Of a DNA stretch of 64,000 nucleotides, positions 7,825-19,015 are shown in pieces. The position numbers were made by a program, and so were the translations under genes. Every line of letters starts with the position of its first letter. Within the stretch, counting starts at the first letter, position 1. The notes under the pieces are model-generated. The model made no database searches and was not told where the DNA came from. It saw nothing but the letters and a program-made list of their open reading frames with translations. Origin of the DNA: Parvimonas parva (lineage in GTDB: Bacteria; Bacillota; Clostridia; Tissierellales; Peptoniphilaceae); the NCBI RefSeq assembly GCF_016552165.1, contig NZ_JACVDA010000004.1:1-64000 (forward strand). The letters are read 5' to 3'.

Positions 7825-7905
7825 TTATCCCATATTTTAAAAAAGTTATCCACAAAATAAAGCTTAAAATATACACTTATCCACAAGTTATTCAACTTAT
7901 CCACA
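7825..7905 (+). other. Cluster of DnaA boxes
   Basis: Three perfect consensus DnaA boxes TTATCCACA start at 7846, 7877 and 7897. Two near matches start at 7825 (TTATCCCAT) and 7888 (TTATTCAAC). All are in the same orientation within 81 bp, in very AT-rich DNA. Distances between starts (21, 31, 11, 9 bp) are close to multiples of a helical turn. No coding gene crosses the cluster credibly. It may be a DnaA titration or regulatory locus, or a replication origin element. There is no dnaA gene or strand switch here, which speaks against a simple oriC. The interval 7306-8051 holds otherwise only the promoter, operator, repeat pair and terminator listed. Confidence 0.7.
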
Positions 7906-7996
7906 ATTTTTAAAAAAGACTTTACTTTTTTTATTATCATTTAAGCCATTAGAATAAAATTATTAAGTGATAAATTTATTGAAAAATTTTTACACA

Positions 7997-8033
7997 AAAA
8001 AAGTTTATCAAGCATAACTCAACAAACTTTTTT
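7997..8033 (-). terminator. Terminator after the 8052-9800 gene
   Basis: A-rich/T-rich stem (AAAAAAGTTT with AAACTTTTTT) around a loop of about 17 nt, with T-run on either strand. It lies 19 nt after the stop of the minus-strand membrane-protein gene and could work in both directions. Confidence 0.6.
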
Positions 8034-8051
8034 AAATAATTTATTTCAATC

Positions 8052-9800
8052 TTATTTTTTTACCTTTTTATAACCGATTATTTGTAATCTATTTTCTATA
8101 TCATCAAGAGTTTTATTAACATAATATCCTTCGTTAGTTGTTGAATATGTTACTGCCTCTCCACGTTTTTTAAAGCCTTTGAATTCATAGTATTTAAAGT
8201 CTTCAAAAGGTTTTAATTTTTCACTTAAAATTTCTTTATTTTCTCCGGTTATTTTATATACTATGCACAATTTATAGTAATCATCTAAACCTCTTTTTGA
8301 CATAACAGCTGAATTTATAGTTTCTTCTGTTAATGGCATATCATAAATTGCAATTCTTTCTATCTTTAAGTTTTTAGCATCTGAATATTTACTTGATTTG
8401 GCAAAAACTTTCTTGGCATCTTCTTCCATTCTATTAAGATGCTTTTCAACATCTTTAAAATCTCTAACAAATTCTACAAGATTATTTGCTTTAGCAGTTA
8501 CAGAAAGCTCTTTTTTATCAAATTTTAATTTTAATCCCTTAGTATCTTCAAATTTTAAAGTAGCTGTAATTTCATCTCCGTTTTTAATTTCCTTTTCTTT
8601 ACTATACTCAACCTTATAGTTTTTTAAAATACTATTTATCTCCTTATACTTCTTTTTATCTTTAACTTCTTTTATTGTTGGAACCCCGGATACATGAGAC
8701 TGTACAACCCCATATCCATCATATCCTGAAATATTTAAAGTCATATCCATATTTTCTAAACTTATAACAGCATCAGGTTTTAACATATAATTTATAGTTT
8801 TGTAACCAAATATACCACCAACTATAATTATAAAGCCTAAAATTCCTGAAATTATATATTTTTTATTTTTCTTAACATTATCAGTTACAACGCTATAATC
8901 TGCTGTTTTAACTTTTTCAGCAACAGCTTCCGCTCCTGCAACTCCACTATTAACAGCTGAATTTGTAGCTTTTTTGATATTTTCACTTGCACTATAAACA
9001 TTTTGATTTTTAAATATAACTAAATACAACATATAGATAGTCAAACCGAAAGCTATAATTCCAATAATATAAAATAAAATAGTTAAATATAATTTAGACA
9101 TTGAAAATGCACTGATGATACTATCAGGGTCTTTAAAATCTCCAAAACCTAACTTTCCATTAAAAGCATTTAGAGGATTTTCAGTTAATTTTTTTACTAA
9201 ACTTGCCAAATTAAAAAACTTTCTTGAAATTAAATTTCCAATAAAAATTGCTAAAATACCACCTACAAAACTCAAATTTGTTGGCAGTTTAAAAAAGTCA
9301 TTTCTTTTTTTTATGCAAACTAATTTATAATAAAGTAGTCCCATCAAAATTAGTGATAGAAAAATTAAAAATCCAATAAAATTTCTTACATTTATAACTG
9401 CAACAAAAGAACGCAAACCGGACATAACACTTTCTACTCCTGAAAGGGCGCTTTCAAAATCCATATCGTTAATATTAGCTTTAGTGCTTTTATTTACAAA
9501 ATTATATAAACTTATCATCTTAAAGAACAAAAATACCAGACTAAGTATAAATAGAGCAGAAATTCCACCCATAATGTATTCTAATAAATTTTTCTTTGTA
9601 ATAAATTTATCAAAACTTTCCTTAAAATCTCCTTGTTTATTAGGAACATTTTTCTCAATATTTTCAGTTTTTTCATCAATAGTATTCTCTTGCTTAACTT
9701 CTTCTTTTTTGGTATCTTCAACCTTTTCTTCAACTTCGACATTTGAAATTTCTTCCAAAATATCATCAATCTCAATATTATCTTTCTTTAATTTTTCCAC
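8052..9800 (-). CDS. Multi-pass membrane protein of unknown function
   Basis: 582 aa; I do not recognise the family. The first 75 residues are highly charged, Glu/Lys-rich and probably cytosolic. Membrane segments are visible at about residues 76-100, 135-160, 175-190, 235-262 and 313-335. The last 240 residues (after KTINYMLKPDAVISLENMD) look like a soluble extracytoplasmic domain. The start is GTG with AAGGAGG 7 nt before it. It follows the 121-aa gene by 56 nt and is probably cotranscribed with it from the promoter at 10259-10287. Bulky N-terminal acidic region plus a large outer domain suggests a role at the cell envelope, but this is only inference. Confidence 0.7.
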   Translation of the reverse strand: MEKLKKDNIEIDDILEEISNVEVEEKVEDTKKEEVKQENTIDEKTENIEKNVPNKQGDFKESFDKFITKKNLLEYIMGGISALFILSLVFLFFKMISLYNFVNKSTKANINDMDFESALSGVESVMSGLRSFVAVINVRNFIGFLIFLSLILMGLLYYKLVCIKKRNDFFKLPTNLSFVGGILAIFIGNLISRKFFNLASLVKKLTENPLNAFNGKLGFGDFKDPDSIISAFSMSKLYLTILFYIIGIIAFGLTIYMLYLVIFKNQNVYSASENIKKATNSAVNSGVAGAEAVAEKVKTADYSVVTDNVKKNKKYIISGILGFIIIVGGIFGYKTINYMLKPDAVISLENMDMTLNISGYDGYGVVQSHVSGVPTIKEVKDKKKYKEINSILKNYKVEYSKEKEIKNGDEITATLKFEDTKGLKLKFDKKELSVTAKANNLVEFVRDFKDVEKHLNRMEEDAKKVFAKSSKYSDAKNLKIERIAIYDMPLTEETINSAVMSKRGLDDYYKLCIVYKITGENKEILSEKLKPFEDFKYYEFKGFKKRGEAVTYSTTNEGYYVNKTLDDIENRLQIIGYKKVKK

Positions 9801-9856
9801 AAAAATTCCTCCTTAAAAATATTAATTTCTATTTATATAATAAACTTTACAAAAAT

Positions 9857-10222
9857 TTACTTTTCAATCAATCTATCTGAAAACAAAGGTATTAACAGTC
9901 CAACTACCAAAAATCCTATTCCAAGTGCAGCCATATAATCTAATTTATTAAATGAAAAAAGCGTAAAACATAAAATAGATGAATTAATAGCTCTTTTAGC
10001 TATTGTATGGTCTTTAAAATACTTAGTATATAAATTATGTTCCCAGATTTTTAAATTTTTTATAGAGGTAAAAAAAAGTATAATATAAAACAACACAGTA
10101 AACGCAATTAAAAATGTAATTTTATTTAATGCTCCTATACTAGGTATATATCTACTAATTAAAGCAGTTATAAAAAATAAAACAACAAACAAAAAACTTC
10201 TAAATTCTTCACTAGCTTTCAT
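9857..10222 (-). CDS. Small four-helix membrane protein, unknown
   Basis: 121 aa with about four hydrophobic segments (FLFVVLFFITALIS, ITFLIAFTVLFYIILFF, AINSSILCFTLFSF, AALGIGFLVVGLLI). No motif that I can name. Start ATG has an ideal AGGAGG 6 nt upstream and the gene has a perfect consensus promoter, so it is likely real. It precedes the 582-aa membrane protein in the same direction. Confidence 0.65.
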   Translation of the reverse strand: MKASEEFRSFLFVVLFFITALISRYIPSIGALNKITFLIAFTVLFYIILFFTSIKNLKIWEHNLYTKYFKDHTIAKRAINSSILCFTLFSFNKLDYMAALGIGFLVVGLLIPLFSDRLIEK

Positions 10223-10258
10223 AATAACCTCCTAAAACGATTTTTCTACTTTAAATTA

Positions 10259-10287
10259 ATTATATACTTTAAAATTAAATATGTCAA
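10259..10287 (-). promoter_or_regulatory. Consensus SigA promoter
   Basis: On the minus strand TTGACA (10282-10287), 17-bp spacer, TATAAT (10259-10264): a perfect match to the vegetative consensus. It reads into the 121-aa membrane protein gene starting at 10222. Confidence 0.8.
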
Positions 10288-10324
10288 TATAAAACAGTAG
10301 TAACTTTGTTAAAAGCAAATACAC

Positions 10325-10357
10325 AAAAAAGCTGTTGCTTATCGCAACAGCTTTTTT
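10325..10357 (-). terminator. Terminator of the V-ATPase operon
   Basis: A 14-bp perfect stem (10325-10338 with 10344-10357) with a 5-nt loop ends in six T on the minus strand. It begins at the last base of the ntpD stop codon, so the operon ends exactly here. Confidence 0.93.
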
Positions 10358-10992
10358 TACGCTTGTTTAGCTATTATATCCTTAACTTTCATAAGTCTTG
10401 TAATAGTAGCTCTTTCGTTTTCATCTAATTTCATTCTAATGAATTTAATTGTTTCTTCAAGGTCCGGAATTGTTCTATACTCAAGAGCATTTACTCTTCT
10501 ACGAGTTTTTTCAATTTCATCTGCCATTAACTGACACGCTTTTTCTACTTCTGCAAGTTCTAAAAGCATATCCATTACTGAATGTAATTCTAAAATAGCA
10601 TCGTCAAGTTCAGAAGAAGTTTGAGCATATCCGTAAGGGAATATGGCTCCATTCGATTCTGTTCTGTTAAATTCCATTTTTGGAATATTTACACTCATAA
10701 CATTTTTTGTTTCAATGGCAACAGATACTTGTTCTTTCGGAAAGGCCACAGCTTGTTCCAAAAATTCTGGACTCATAACAGCGCTTGCTAAAAGAAAAGA
10801 TTTGAATGAGTTTGAAAGTTCTTTTTCAACTTCAACACGAAGTTTTTTGTTTTTTCTAATCATTTCTATAAATCTTCTCATAAGTTCATCTTGTTTATCT
10901 TTAAGAAGTTTATGACCCCTTTTAGCAGTTACAAGTCTTCCTTTGAGATTAGAAAGAGCCATACGCGTAGGATTTACATTTAGCTTTGCCAT
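10357..10992 (-). CDS. ntpD: V-type ATP synthase/ATPase subunit D
   Basis: 211 aa, the usual length. It forms the central rotor shaft that couples the A3B3 head to the membrane ring. N-terminal [24 protein letters not shown] and C-terminal [12 protein letters not shown] are family hallmarks; the two ends form the long antiparallel coiled coil. Last gene of the ntp operon, 13 nt after subunit B, and directly followed by the operon terminator. Confidence 0.96.
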   Translation of the reverse strand: MAKLNVNPTRMALSNLKGRLVTAKRGHKLLKDKQDELMRRFIEMIRKNKKLRVEVEKELSNSFKSFLLASAVMSPEFLEQAVAFPKEQVSVAIETKNVMSVNIPKMEFNRTESNGAIFPYGYAQTSSELDDAILELHSVMDMLLELAEVEKACQLMADEIEKTRRRVNALEYRTIPDLEETIKFIRMKLDENERATITRLMKVKDIIAKQA

Positions 10993-11005
10993 CTATATCT
11001 CCCCT

Positions 11006-12382
11006 TTATTCTGTCTTTCCTAAATATTTGTCAATATATTCCTCTCTAATTCTCTTAAGCTCTGTCCTTGGAACTATACTTAATAATTCCCAACCTAAGT
11101 TTAAAGTTTCTTCTATTGTTCTATTTGTTTCGTATCCTTGGTCAACATATCTTCTATCAAAAGCATCTGCGAATCTTGCAAATGCTTTATCAGCCTCTGA
11201 CAACGCTGATTCCCCTAAGATTACTGCAAGTTCACGAGCCTCTCTACCTGATGCATATCCTGCGTAGATTTGGTTCATTGTGTCTGCGTGGTCTTCTCTT
11301 GTCTTTCCTTTACCGATACCTTTATCTTTAAGTCTTGATAATGAAGGAATTACAAAGATTGGTGGTTGGATACCTTGTTTATATAATTCTCTTGAAAGAA
11401 TGATTTGTCCTTCTGTGATATATCCTGTAAGGTCAGGAATTGGGTGAGTAATATCATCTTCAGGCATTGTTAAAATAGGAATTTGTGTTATTGAACCAGG
11501 TCTGCCTTTTAATTTACCCGCTCTTTCATAAATTGTTGAAAGGTCAGTGTATAAATAACCTGGATAACCACGACGTCCTGGAACTTCTTTTCTGGCTGCA
11601 GAAACTTCACGAAGTGCCTCAGCATAGTTTGTAAGGTCAGTTAAGATTACCAAAACGTGCATTCCTTTTTCAAATGCTAAATATTCTGCACAAGTAAGTG
11701 CCATACGAGGAGTTGCAATTCTTTCGATTGCAGGGTCATTTGCAAGGTTCATAAATAAAACTGCTCTATCTATCGCACCTGTTTTTGTAAAGTCATCAAT
11801 AAAGAATTGAGCCTCTTCAAAAGTGATACCCATCGCTCCGAATACTACGGCGAATTTTTCTCCATCTCCAAGAACTCTGGCTTGTCTTGCAATTTGTGCT
11901 GCTACATTGTTATGTGGAAGACCTGAACCGGAGAAAATTGGTAATTTTTGTCCTCTAACTAATGTATTAAGTCCATCTATTGTAGAGATACCTGTTTGAA
12001 TAAATTCTGAAGGATAATCTCTTGATACAGGGTTAATTGGAGAGCCGTTAATGTCTATTTTCGTTTCAGGAATAATCTTTGGTCCTTTATCTATAGGATT
12101 TCCAAGACCGTCAAAAATTCTTCCAATCATATCTTCAGAAACTCCAAGTTCAAGTGGATGTCCTAAAAATCTACAAGTTGTATCTCTTAAGTTAATTCCT
12201 GCTGAGCCTTCGAACAACTGAACCATAGCTTTGTCGCCGTCAATTTCAAGAACTTTTCCTCTTCTCTTTTCTCCATTTTGAAGTCTAACTTCAACTAACT
12301 CTTCGTACTTAACTCCTTCAACACCTTCAACAACCATCAAAGGTCCTACTACTTCTCTTACTGTCTTATATTCCTTAAGCAT
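11006..12382 (-). CDS. ntpB: V-type ATPase subunit B (non-catalytic)
   Basis: 458 aa. It alternates with the A subunit in the hexameric head. Beta-barrel N-terminus ([19 protein letters not shown]), then the nucleotide-binding fold in which the Walker A is degenerate ([10 protein letters not shown]), as expected for the regulatory B subunit. [23 protein letters not shown] is fully conserved. It overlaps ntpA by 8 nt. The order A-B-D matches other Firmicute V-ATPases. Confidence 0.97.
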   Translation of the reverse strand: MLKEYKTVREVVGPLMVVEGVEGVKYEELVEVRLQNGEKRRGKVLEIDGDKAMVQLFEGSAGINLRDTTCRFLGHPLELGVSEDMIGRIFDGLGNPIDKGPKIIPETKIDINGSPINPVSRDYPSEFIQTGISTIDGLNTLVRGQKLPIFSGSGLPHNNVAAQIARQARVLGDGEKFAVVFGAMGITFEEAQFFIDDFTKTGAIDRAVLFMNLANDPAIERIATPRMALTCAEYLAFEKGMHVLVILTDLTNYAEALREVSAARKEVPGRRGYPGYLYTDLSTIYERAGKLKGRPGSITQIPILTMPEDDITHPIPDLTGYITEGQIILSRELYKQGIQPPIFVIPSLSRLKDKGIGKGKTREDHADTMNQIYAGYASGREARELAVILGESALSEADKAFARFADAFDRRYVDQGYETNRTIEETLNLGWELLSIVPRTELKRIREEYIDKYLGKTE

Positions 12383-14144
12383 TAGAGTTACCTCCTTCGC
12401 TTATTAATTTTTCTATATCATTTTTAACTGTTTCAAATAATGTATCGAATTTTTCTAATTCATTTTCTGAAATATTTTTACTTCTTGTTATACCTTCACG
12501 AGATTCAATCTTCAAGATTTCATCAAGATATACTCCAGCATCTAAAGCTTTTTTAGCCTCTTCATAGAAACCTAAAATAACTTTTAACATTTGGAATTGT
12601 TTTGGAAGTGAACAATAAGTATCTACTTCATGGAATGCATTTTGTTGTAAAAAGTCTTCTCTTAATGACTTAGAAACTTCAAGTTTTAATTGGTCTGCCT
12701 CTGAAAGTGAATCTCTACCAACAAGACGTACAACTTCTTGTAAATTTGATTCTTCTTGTAAAAGTGCCATTGATTTTATTCTGTATTCAGAGAATTTTCT
12801 ATCAATATTTGCATCCATAAATTTATCCATTTTATCTTGATATAATGAATATGAATTTAACCAGTTAATAGCCGGAAAATGTCTTCTATAAGATAACGCA
12901 TAATCAAGTCCCCAGAATACTTTTACAATTCTAAGTGTAGCTTGTGATACCGGTTCTGAAATATCTCCACCCGGAGGAGAAACGGCACCGATTACTGTTA
13001 AAGCACCTTCTCTATCTTCGCCTAAACATTTTACAAAACCAGCTCTTTCATAGAAGTCTGCAACTCTTGATGCAAGATATGCAGGATAACCTTCATCACC
13101 AGGCATTTCTTCAAGACGACCAGACATTTCACGAAGTGCCTCTGCCCAACGTGAAGTTGAGTCAGCCATAAGCGCTACTGAATATCCCATATCTCTAAAA
13201 TATTCCCCAATAGTAATACCAGTATAGATTGATGCCTCACGAGCAGCTACTGGCATATTTGAAGTATTTGCGATAAGAACTGTTCTTTTCATAAGTGATT
13301 GTCCAGTCTTAGGGTCTATAATTTCAGGAAATTCCATAAGAACATCTGTCATTTCGTTTCCACGTTCTCCACAACCAACATAAACTACGATTTCTGCATC
13401 TGCCCATTTAGCAAGTTGGTGTTGAACAACTGTCTTACCTGAACCGAAAGGTCCTGGAATTGCAGCAGCTCCACCCTTTGCAACAGGGAAGAATGTATCG
13501 ATAATTCTTTGTCCTGTTATAAGTGGTCTAACAGGGTCTAATTTTCTTGAATATGGACGACCACGACGTACCGGCCATTTTTGAATCATATTTAATTCTT
13601 TAATTCCATTTTCAGTTTCTATTTTACAAATAATTTCATCAACTGTATGTTCTCCTGATAAAATTTCAACAATTTTACCATTTACAGCTGGAGGAACCAT
13701 AATCTTGTGTGAAACAACAGTTGTTTCTTGAACAGTTCCGATTACATTTCCTTCTGAAACTTCATCTCCAACATTTACAGTTGGAACAAAATCCCATTTC
13801 TTTTCTCTATTTAATGATGCTACACTAACACCTCTTAAAAGGAAATCTCCTGCTTTAGCTTGTAATGCCTCAAGAGGTCTTTGAATACCATCAAACATTT
13901 GTTCTATCATACCAGGTCCAAGTTCAATGGAAAGTGGACTACCAGTTGAAACAACTTCATCTCCAGGTCCAATACCAGTAGTTTCTTCATAAACTTGTAT
14001 TGAGGCCTTGTCGCCTCTCATTTCTATAATTTCTCCAATGAGCTTATTATCAGAAACTTCAACAACATCATATACGTTTGCGTCTTCCATTCCTTCTGCA
14101 ACTACAAGAGGTCCGGAAACTTTAATAACTTTACCGACTTTCAA
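12375..14144 (-). CDS. ntpA: V-type ATPase catalytic subunit A
   Basis: 589 aa. Catalytic subunit with Walker A GPFGSGKT at residues 231-238, upstream of it the non-homologous insertion typical of V/A-type A subunits, and downstream the GERGNEM and [15 protein letters not shown] motifs. The start is TTG at 14144, preceded by GCGAGGG; translation from there gives [19 protein letters not shown], the expected N-terminus. A longer frame to 14195 would run into ntpG and has no ribosome site. It hydrolyses or makes ATP while rotating the shaft. Confidence 0.97.
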   Translation of the reverse strand: MKVGKVIKVSGPLVVAEGMEDANVYDVVEVSDNKLIGEIIEMRGDKASIQVYEETTGIGPGDEVVSTGSPLSIELGPGMIEQMFDGIQRPLEALQAKAGDFLLRGVSVASLNREKKWDFVPTVNVGDEVSEGNVIGTVQETTVVSHKIMVPPAVNGKIVEILSGEHTVDEIICKIETENGIKELNMIQKWPVRRGRPYSRKLDPVRPLITGQRIIDTFFPVAKGGAAAIPGPFGSGKTVVQHQLAKWADAEIVVYVGCGERGNEMTDVLMEFPEIIDPKTGQSLMKRTVLIANTSNMPVAAREASIYTGITIGEYFRDMGYSVALMADSTSRWAEALREMSGRLEEMPGDEGYPAYLASRVADFYERAGFVKCLGEDREGALTVIGAVSPPGGDISEPVSQATLRIVKVFWGLDYALSYRRHFPAINWLNSYSLYQDKMDKFMDANIDRKFSEYRIKSMALLQEESNLQEVVRLVGRDSLSEADQLKLEVSKSLREDFLQQNAFHEVDTYCSLPKQFQMLKVILGFYEEAKKALDAGVYLDEILKIESREGITRSKNISENELEKFDTLFETVKNDIEKLISEGGNSNA

Positions 14145-14160
14145 TATAAGCCCTCGCTTT

Positions 14161-14469
14161 CTATAATATATTTGACCCAACAGCTTTTTCAACATTCTTG
14201 TTGATATTTTCTAAGCCTATATTTAAACTACCTCTGTTACTAGGTATTAAAATTACTGCTGGAATAACTTCATTGTTGTATCTTTGAATAGTTTCTGGAA
14301 TATCTTTTGCTAATTGTTCAGTAACAAAGATAATTCCATATTCTTCTTTTGCTAATTTGTCAATAATTCTTCTTGCATCATTTCCCTCGATTGCAGTGAA
14401 AACATGAACTCCAAGAGCTCTAAAGGCAAGAACAGAATCCTTATCGCCAATTACAGCTATCTTATACAT
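14161..14469 (-). CDS. ntpG: V-type ATPase subunit F (NtpG)
   Basis: About 102 aa; small subunit that binds the central stalk. N-terminus [20 protein letters not shown] is characteristic. The start is uncertain: ATG at 14469 gives the usual family N-terminus, while a GTG at 14478 has an AAAGG at better spacing and would add three residues. Either start lies inside the last codons of ntpC, so translation is coupled. Confidence 0.92.
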   Translation of the reverse strand: MYKIAVIGDKDSVLAFRALGVHVFTAIEGNDARRIIDKLAKEEYGIIFVTEQLAKDIPETIQRYNNEVIPAVILIPSNRGSLNIGLENINKNVEKAVGSNIL

Positions 14470-15448
14470 AAACTTCACGCAACCTTTCTTTTATAAACTC
14501 AGCAGACAAATCATTAACTTTTCCTACTAAAACAAGTCTTAGATTTTTTATTTCTACTTCTTTTGCAATCAAATATGCAAAAATAACTTCAGCCCCATAA
14601 TTTATAGAGTTAGTTTCTTTAATTAGATCCATTAAATAATCATCAACATATTTTTCAAAATTACTTAAAGACGATGTATTTTTATACTCTTCAATTATTA
14701 AAGATAAAACTTTAGAAATACTAGATGATTTAAATTTGATATTTAAAGTTTCTATTTCATTAAAGAATAGTGCTAAAATTTCATCTTTTTGAATTTCTCC
14801 ACCTTCTATTAAAGATTTTTCTAAAACTTCTTTAGATTGTTTTTGCCTTTTACATCTTATAAAAGTTCTTATATTAGTAAAATCAATCATAGCTTTAAAA
14901 TAATTTTCTATCATATTTAAATTAAATTTTTTAACAAGATCTAAAATGTTTTTAAAACATTCTCTATCTAAAAATATATCAATATCTTGTGGATCTTTAG
15001 ACTTTTCAAAAATATCTAGAGCCATTTTATAATATTTAGAAATATCTATATTTGAATCCAAAATTTTTTGTTTAAAATCTAATATTTCATTTCTGTCAAA
15101 TAGAGAATACATTGTGTCAAAATCTTCATTTAGTAATTTTTCTTTAACACAAACTTTTAAATTATGATATAAATATTTAAATTGCAAGCAATCGACTATA
15201 GACTTTTCACTTGATATTTCAAAAACTTCTTTATAAGTTTTATTTAATGTATTAGATAAAATAGTTTCATAATTTTCTATTCTGTCTAATTTTGAAATTT
15301 CACTTGAATAAGAAGTTTCATTTAAAAACCTAATAACTTCTTGTAAATCTTTACAATCGGCAAGTCTTTCAAACTGTTGTTTAGTAAGTAAGCTTTTTTC
15401 CAGATGACGAATTCTAACACTTGATTGGATAAAATTTTCTCTATCCAT
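14462..15448 (-). CDS. ntpC: V-type ATPase subunit C
   Basis: 328 aa, mostly alpha-helical, the socket between the central stalk and the membrane c-ring (subunit d in other nomenclature). The segment [25 protein letters not shown] and the C-terminal [25 protein letters not shown] are typical. Start ATG with AGGAGGTG upstream. It follows ntpE by 13 nt and overlaps ntpG. Confidence 0.93.
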   Translation of the reverse strand: MDRENFIQSSVRIRHLEKSLLTKQQFERLADCKDLQEVIRFLNETSYSSEISKLDRIENYETILSNTLNKTYKEVFEISSEKSIVDCLQFKYLYHNLKVCVKEKLLNEDFDTMYSLFDRNEILDFKQKILDSNIDISKYYKMALDIFEKSKDPQDIDIFLDRECFKNILDLVKKFNLNMIENYFKAMIDFTNIRTFIRCKRQKQSKEVLEKSLIEGGEIQKDEILALFFNEIETLNIKFKSSSISKVLSLIIEEYKNTSSLSNFEKYVDDYLMDLIKETNSINYGAEVIFAYLIAKEVEIKNLRLVLVGKVNDLSAEFIKERLREVYV

Positions 15449-15461
15449 AATACACCTCCTA

Positions 15462-16013
15462 CTAACTAAATAACTTATCTGCTACTTCTTGTTCTAAGTC
15501 TTCTTTTACTAAGTCTATTAAACTTGAAAATTCATTATTTAAAATTATTTTTCCATTTTTAAGTGAAAATCCACTTTCAACAGTTTCATCAGCTACTTTT
15601 ATACCAAATAGCTTTTCTCCTGCAAGTTTCTTTTCATTTTCTGTAAGAATAATTTCACTATCTTCTCTAACTTCTAAAGCTTTTAATGAATTTTCAACGA
15701 ATTTTAAATAATCATCATGATTTAATGTTTTTAATTTTTCTTTTGTCAATTCAAAAACTTTATTAATCATTTCTTGTTTTGCAACTAGAACCATATCTCT
15801 TGCTGTTAAACTTGAGTTTGAAATTATTCTTTCTTTAGATTGTGTAGCCTCTACTTTTGCTTTTTCAATTATTTTATCAACTTTCTTTTGAGCTTCACTT
15901 TCTGTTTTTCCAACAAGAACTGCAACTTCACTTTTAGCATCTTCTACTACTTTTTTAGATTCATTTTCAGCATCTTGAAGGATTTCATCTATAATATTGT
16001 CTAAGTTAGACAT
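15462..16013 (-). CDS. ntpE: V-type ATPase subunit E
   Basis: 183 aa. Peripheral-stalk subunit: an N-terminal coiled coil of about 90 residues rich in Glu/Lys (DEILQDAENESKKVVEDAKSE) is followed by a globular C-terminal domain that docks onto the head. Start ATG with AAAGGATG upstream. Located between ntpK and ntpC as in Enterococcus hirae. Confidence 0.92.
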   Translation of the reverse strand: MSNLDNIIDEILQDAENESKKVVEDAKSEVAVLVGKTESEAQKKVDKIIEKAKVEATQSKERIISNSSLTARDMVLVAKQEMINKVFELTKEKLKTLNHDDYLKFVENSLKALEVREDSEIILTENEKKLAGEKLFGIKVADETVESGFSLKNGKIILNNEFSSLIDLVKEDLEQEVADKLFS

Positions 16014-16046
16014 TCAATCACATCCTTTTTATTTTATTTATGCTGT

Positions 16047-16562
<516 letters not shown>

Positions 16563-16578
16563 TTAGTTTTTAATAGAA

Positions 16579-18498
16579 TTATTTTACTTCTATATATTTT
16601 TTCTTACTTCTAAAAGTATTAAATTTTTTTCCTCCACCTTCATAGAACTTACTAAAAAATTCTACATACATAAGTCTTGAAGTGTGTACATAAGCTGATA
16701 AATAGCTTAAAAATATATTAAATGATTGTGCAAATATAAAGAGTATAACTCCAAATATTATTCCAATAATTCCCGCATTTGCAAGCATCTTTACGATTAT
16801 ATTTATGGCTATAGCTATAAATCCTCCTGCTAAGCCCAAAGCCATAAGTCTAAGATACGAAACAAAATCACCTATATATGAAGTTATTCCGTATAATGAA
16901 TAAAGTCCACCTGCAATTCTTGCAGGAATACTTTTTGCATCTCTTGCTCCAAATAATACTATTCCAATCATTCCGATTAACATAGTGTAAAATGAAATTG
17001 TATTTTTATTTAAAATATAAACTATTACGGAAATCAATGTTAAAAACCACAAAAACACATCATAAAAAGCATCCAATGGTTTCCCATTTTTTATTAATAT
17101 ATATGCTTTAACTAAAAGTCCAACTGCTAAATGAACCGCTCCAAAAACTATTGAAAGCGTTAAAACAGTCATAAAATCTTTTGATGAATCTAAAACTTGA
17201 GTAGGAAGTTTAATCAAATCACCAAACGCTGAACCATAAAGCAATCCCCATATCATGGTAGATATACTAAGTGCAAAGAAAAATTTTAAAAACTTCTTTG
17301 TAGCATCATCAAATTTAAAAAATTTTAACGCAATTGCTGAACCTATAAACAAAATAAGTCCATATGCAAAATCGGCAACCATCATTCCAAAAAATACCCA
17401 ATAAAAAATTGATAGTAAAAATGTTGGATCTATTTCATTGTATTTTGGAAGTGCATACATATTTGTAACTGACTCAAAAAGTGATGCTATCTTATTATTC
17501 TTCAAGATGATCGGAACATTCGGGTCATCTTTTTTTGCATCTTCAATTTCTAGATAAATTTTAGACGCTGAAACCTTTTCAAGTAAAGTCTTAAAATCCG
17601 TTTCTTTATCTGCCGGAATATAGCCTTGAATAATATCAAGTTTTTCAGTAGATTTAAAGTTAGAAACGACTGTATCTCTAAGAGATAAATTTTGATAATA
17701 TTCATAAACACTTTGCATTTTTTGAACATTTCCTGTAAATTTTTTAATCTTTTCAGTCAATTCTAAATTATCTTTTTCTAAAACTTCCTTTTCATTTTTC
17801 AAAGCATCAAGCTCTTCACTAACTACCCCTTTGATTTCAAGATTAACTTCACTAAAGCTATTTAATCTTAAATTTTCAAGTACCATTTCTAGCTCCAACT
17901 CATTTGTAAAAATGATACAATAAGCATTTTTACCAACTATATCTCTTTCTTCAAAATATGTTAACTTCAAATCAACAATAGCATTTCTAAATTTTTCAAT
18001 ATTCTTTGTTGGTAAATAACCCATAATAAATTTTAATTTTTTGAATGAATTCAAATCTTTAATAGGCTCTTGAATAGAAATCCAAGGCAATAATTCCTTA
18101 ATAGAATTATCTATCGCATTCAATCTTTGGTTATTTGAATCTATCCTTTTACTTATATCAGTTAAAGCCTCAAAATCAGGAACATAATCATAAGATTTTG
18201 CCTCTTTTTCAAGTTCATCAAAAGTATAAATAATAGGTCCCTTTTTCAAGGCTGATAAACCTTTTTCTTTTTCAACAAATCTTCCGACATAATCAATTAG
18301 CCATTTAATCTTCGCAGATTCTTCGACATAATTAGTTTCTTTTGTTGAAACTTCTATATCCTTTAGATAATCAAACTGTTCAAGAGAATCGGACTTTGAA
18401 AAGTTTACATAACCAAACTTTTGGAGTTCTTCAAGCAATCGCTTTCTATTTCCTTCAAGAGCAAATAAAGTGAATTCCTTCATTTTAACTATTGCCAT
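16579..18498 (-). CDS. ntpI: V-type ATPase subunit I (a subunit)
   Basis: 639 aa. The N-terminal 330 residues form the cytosolic stator arm with coiled coils (ELDALKNEKEVLEKDNLELTE). The C-terminal half has seven to eight membrane helices forming the ion half-channels, including IGDFVSYLRLMALGLAGGFIA, which carries the essential Arg. The ATG overlaps the end of the small stalk gene by 14 nt. An internal ATG five codons later is a possible alternative but has no better ribosome site. Confidence 0.94.
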   Translation of the reverse strand: MAIVKMKEFTLFALEGNRKRLLEELQKFGYVNFSKSDSLEQFDYLKDIEVSTKETNYVEESAKIKWLIDYVGRFVEKEKGLSALKKGPIIYTFDELEKEAKSYDYVPDFEALTDISKRIDSNNQRLNAIDNSIKELLPWISIQEPIKDLNSFKKLKFIMGYLPTKNIEKFRNAIVDLKLTYFEERDIVGKNAYCIIFTNELELEMVLENLRLNSFSEVNLEIKGVVSEELDALKNEKEVLEKDNLELTEKIKKFTGNVQKMQSVYEYYQNLSLRDTVVSNFKSTEKLDIIQGYIPADKETDFKTLLEKVSASKIYLEIEDAKKDDPNVPIILKNNKIASLFESVTNMYALPKYNEIDPTFLLSIFYWVFFGMMVADFAYGLILFIGSAIALKFFKFDDATKKFLKFFFALSISTMIWGLLYGSAFGDLIKLPTQVLDSSKDFMTVLTLSIVFGAVHLAVGLLVKAYILIKNGKPLDAFYDVFLWFLTLISVIVYILNKNTISFYTMLIGMIGIVLFGARDAKSIPARIAGGLYSLYGITSYIGDFVSYLRLMALGLAGGFIAIAINIIVKMLANAGIIGIIFGVILFIFAQSFNIFLSYLSAYVHTSRLMYVEFFSKFYEGGGKKFNTFRSKKKYIEVK

Positions 18499-18811
18499 TT
18501 AAACTCACAATCCTCTCTACTATTGAATTAACCACAGACTCTAATTTTTCATCATCAACAGATTTAATAAGCTCAACTTCTTTTTTAGCCTTTTCAATTA
18601 CAGGCTTTGCTAACATTTCGCCTTCATTTTTAGATCTAATTCTTATTTCTTCAGCCTCTTTTTTAGCGTTATCAACAATTCTGTCAAAAATTTCATGTCG
18701 CTCTTTTTCAGAATTTTTTCTCAAAGTTCCCGCCTCAAGTTTAGCATCCTCAAGTAAAGTTTTAGCTTTTAATTCTGCCTCTTTAACTCTATTTATAGCA
18801 TCAGTAGTCAT
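18485..18811 (-). CDS. ntpF: V-type ATPase small peripheral-stalk subunit (NtpF / subunit G-H)
   Basis: 108 aa, almost entirely a charged coiled coil (AINRVKEAELKAKTLLEDAKLEA...), the partner of subunit E in the peripheral stalk. Short, divergent family, identified by composition, length and its place as first gene of the operon, as in the ntp operon of Enterococcus hirae. ATG with AGGAGGTGATG directly upstream. Confidence 0.88.
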   Translation of the reverse strand: MTTDAINRVKEAELKAKTLLEDAKLEAGTLRKNSEKERHEIFDRIVDNAKKEAEEIRIRSKNEGEMLAKPVIEKAKKEVELIKSVDDEKLESVVNSIVERIVSLNGNS

Positions 18812-18986
18812 TTCATCACCTCCTAATATTAAATAGTATTTTAAATTAAAATTTTTAAGATAACATTTTCATAATAAGTATACAAAAATTCCAAAATTTA
18901 AAAAACTATGTTTTTTATTCCATTAAAATAAAGGATTTTATATTTTCTTAAATTCAAAAATTTTCCCCCATTTTAATTATAGAACT

Positions 18987-19015
18987 ATTATAAACCTATT
19001 TTTACATTTTTTCAA
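18987..19015 (-). promoter_or_regulatory. SigA promoter of the V-ATPase operon
   Basis: On the minus strand TTGAAA (19010-19015), 17-bp spacer, TATAAT (18987-18992). It leaves a 5' leader of roughly 170 nt before ntpF. The whole gap 18812-19258 (447 bp) is extremely AT-rich and holds no other feature that I can support. Confidence 0.72.

Noticed and set aside
7679-7876. 65-codon frame on the minus strand across the DnaA boxes
   Set aside because: No ribosome site, low-complexity AT-driven composition, and it covers perfect DnaA boxes, which explain the sequence better.
7825-7905. Calling the DnaA cluster the chromosomal oriC
   Set aside because: No dnaA/dnaN neighbours and no switch of gene strand; it needs whole-genome skew data.
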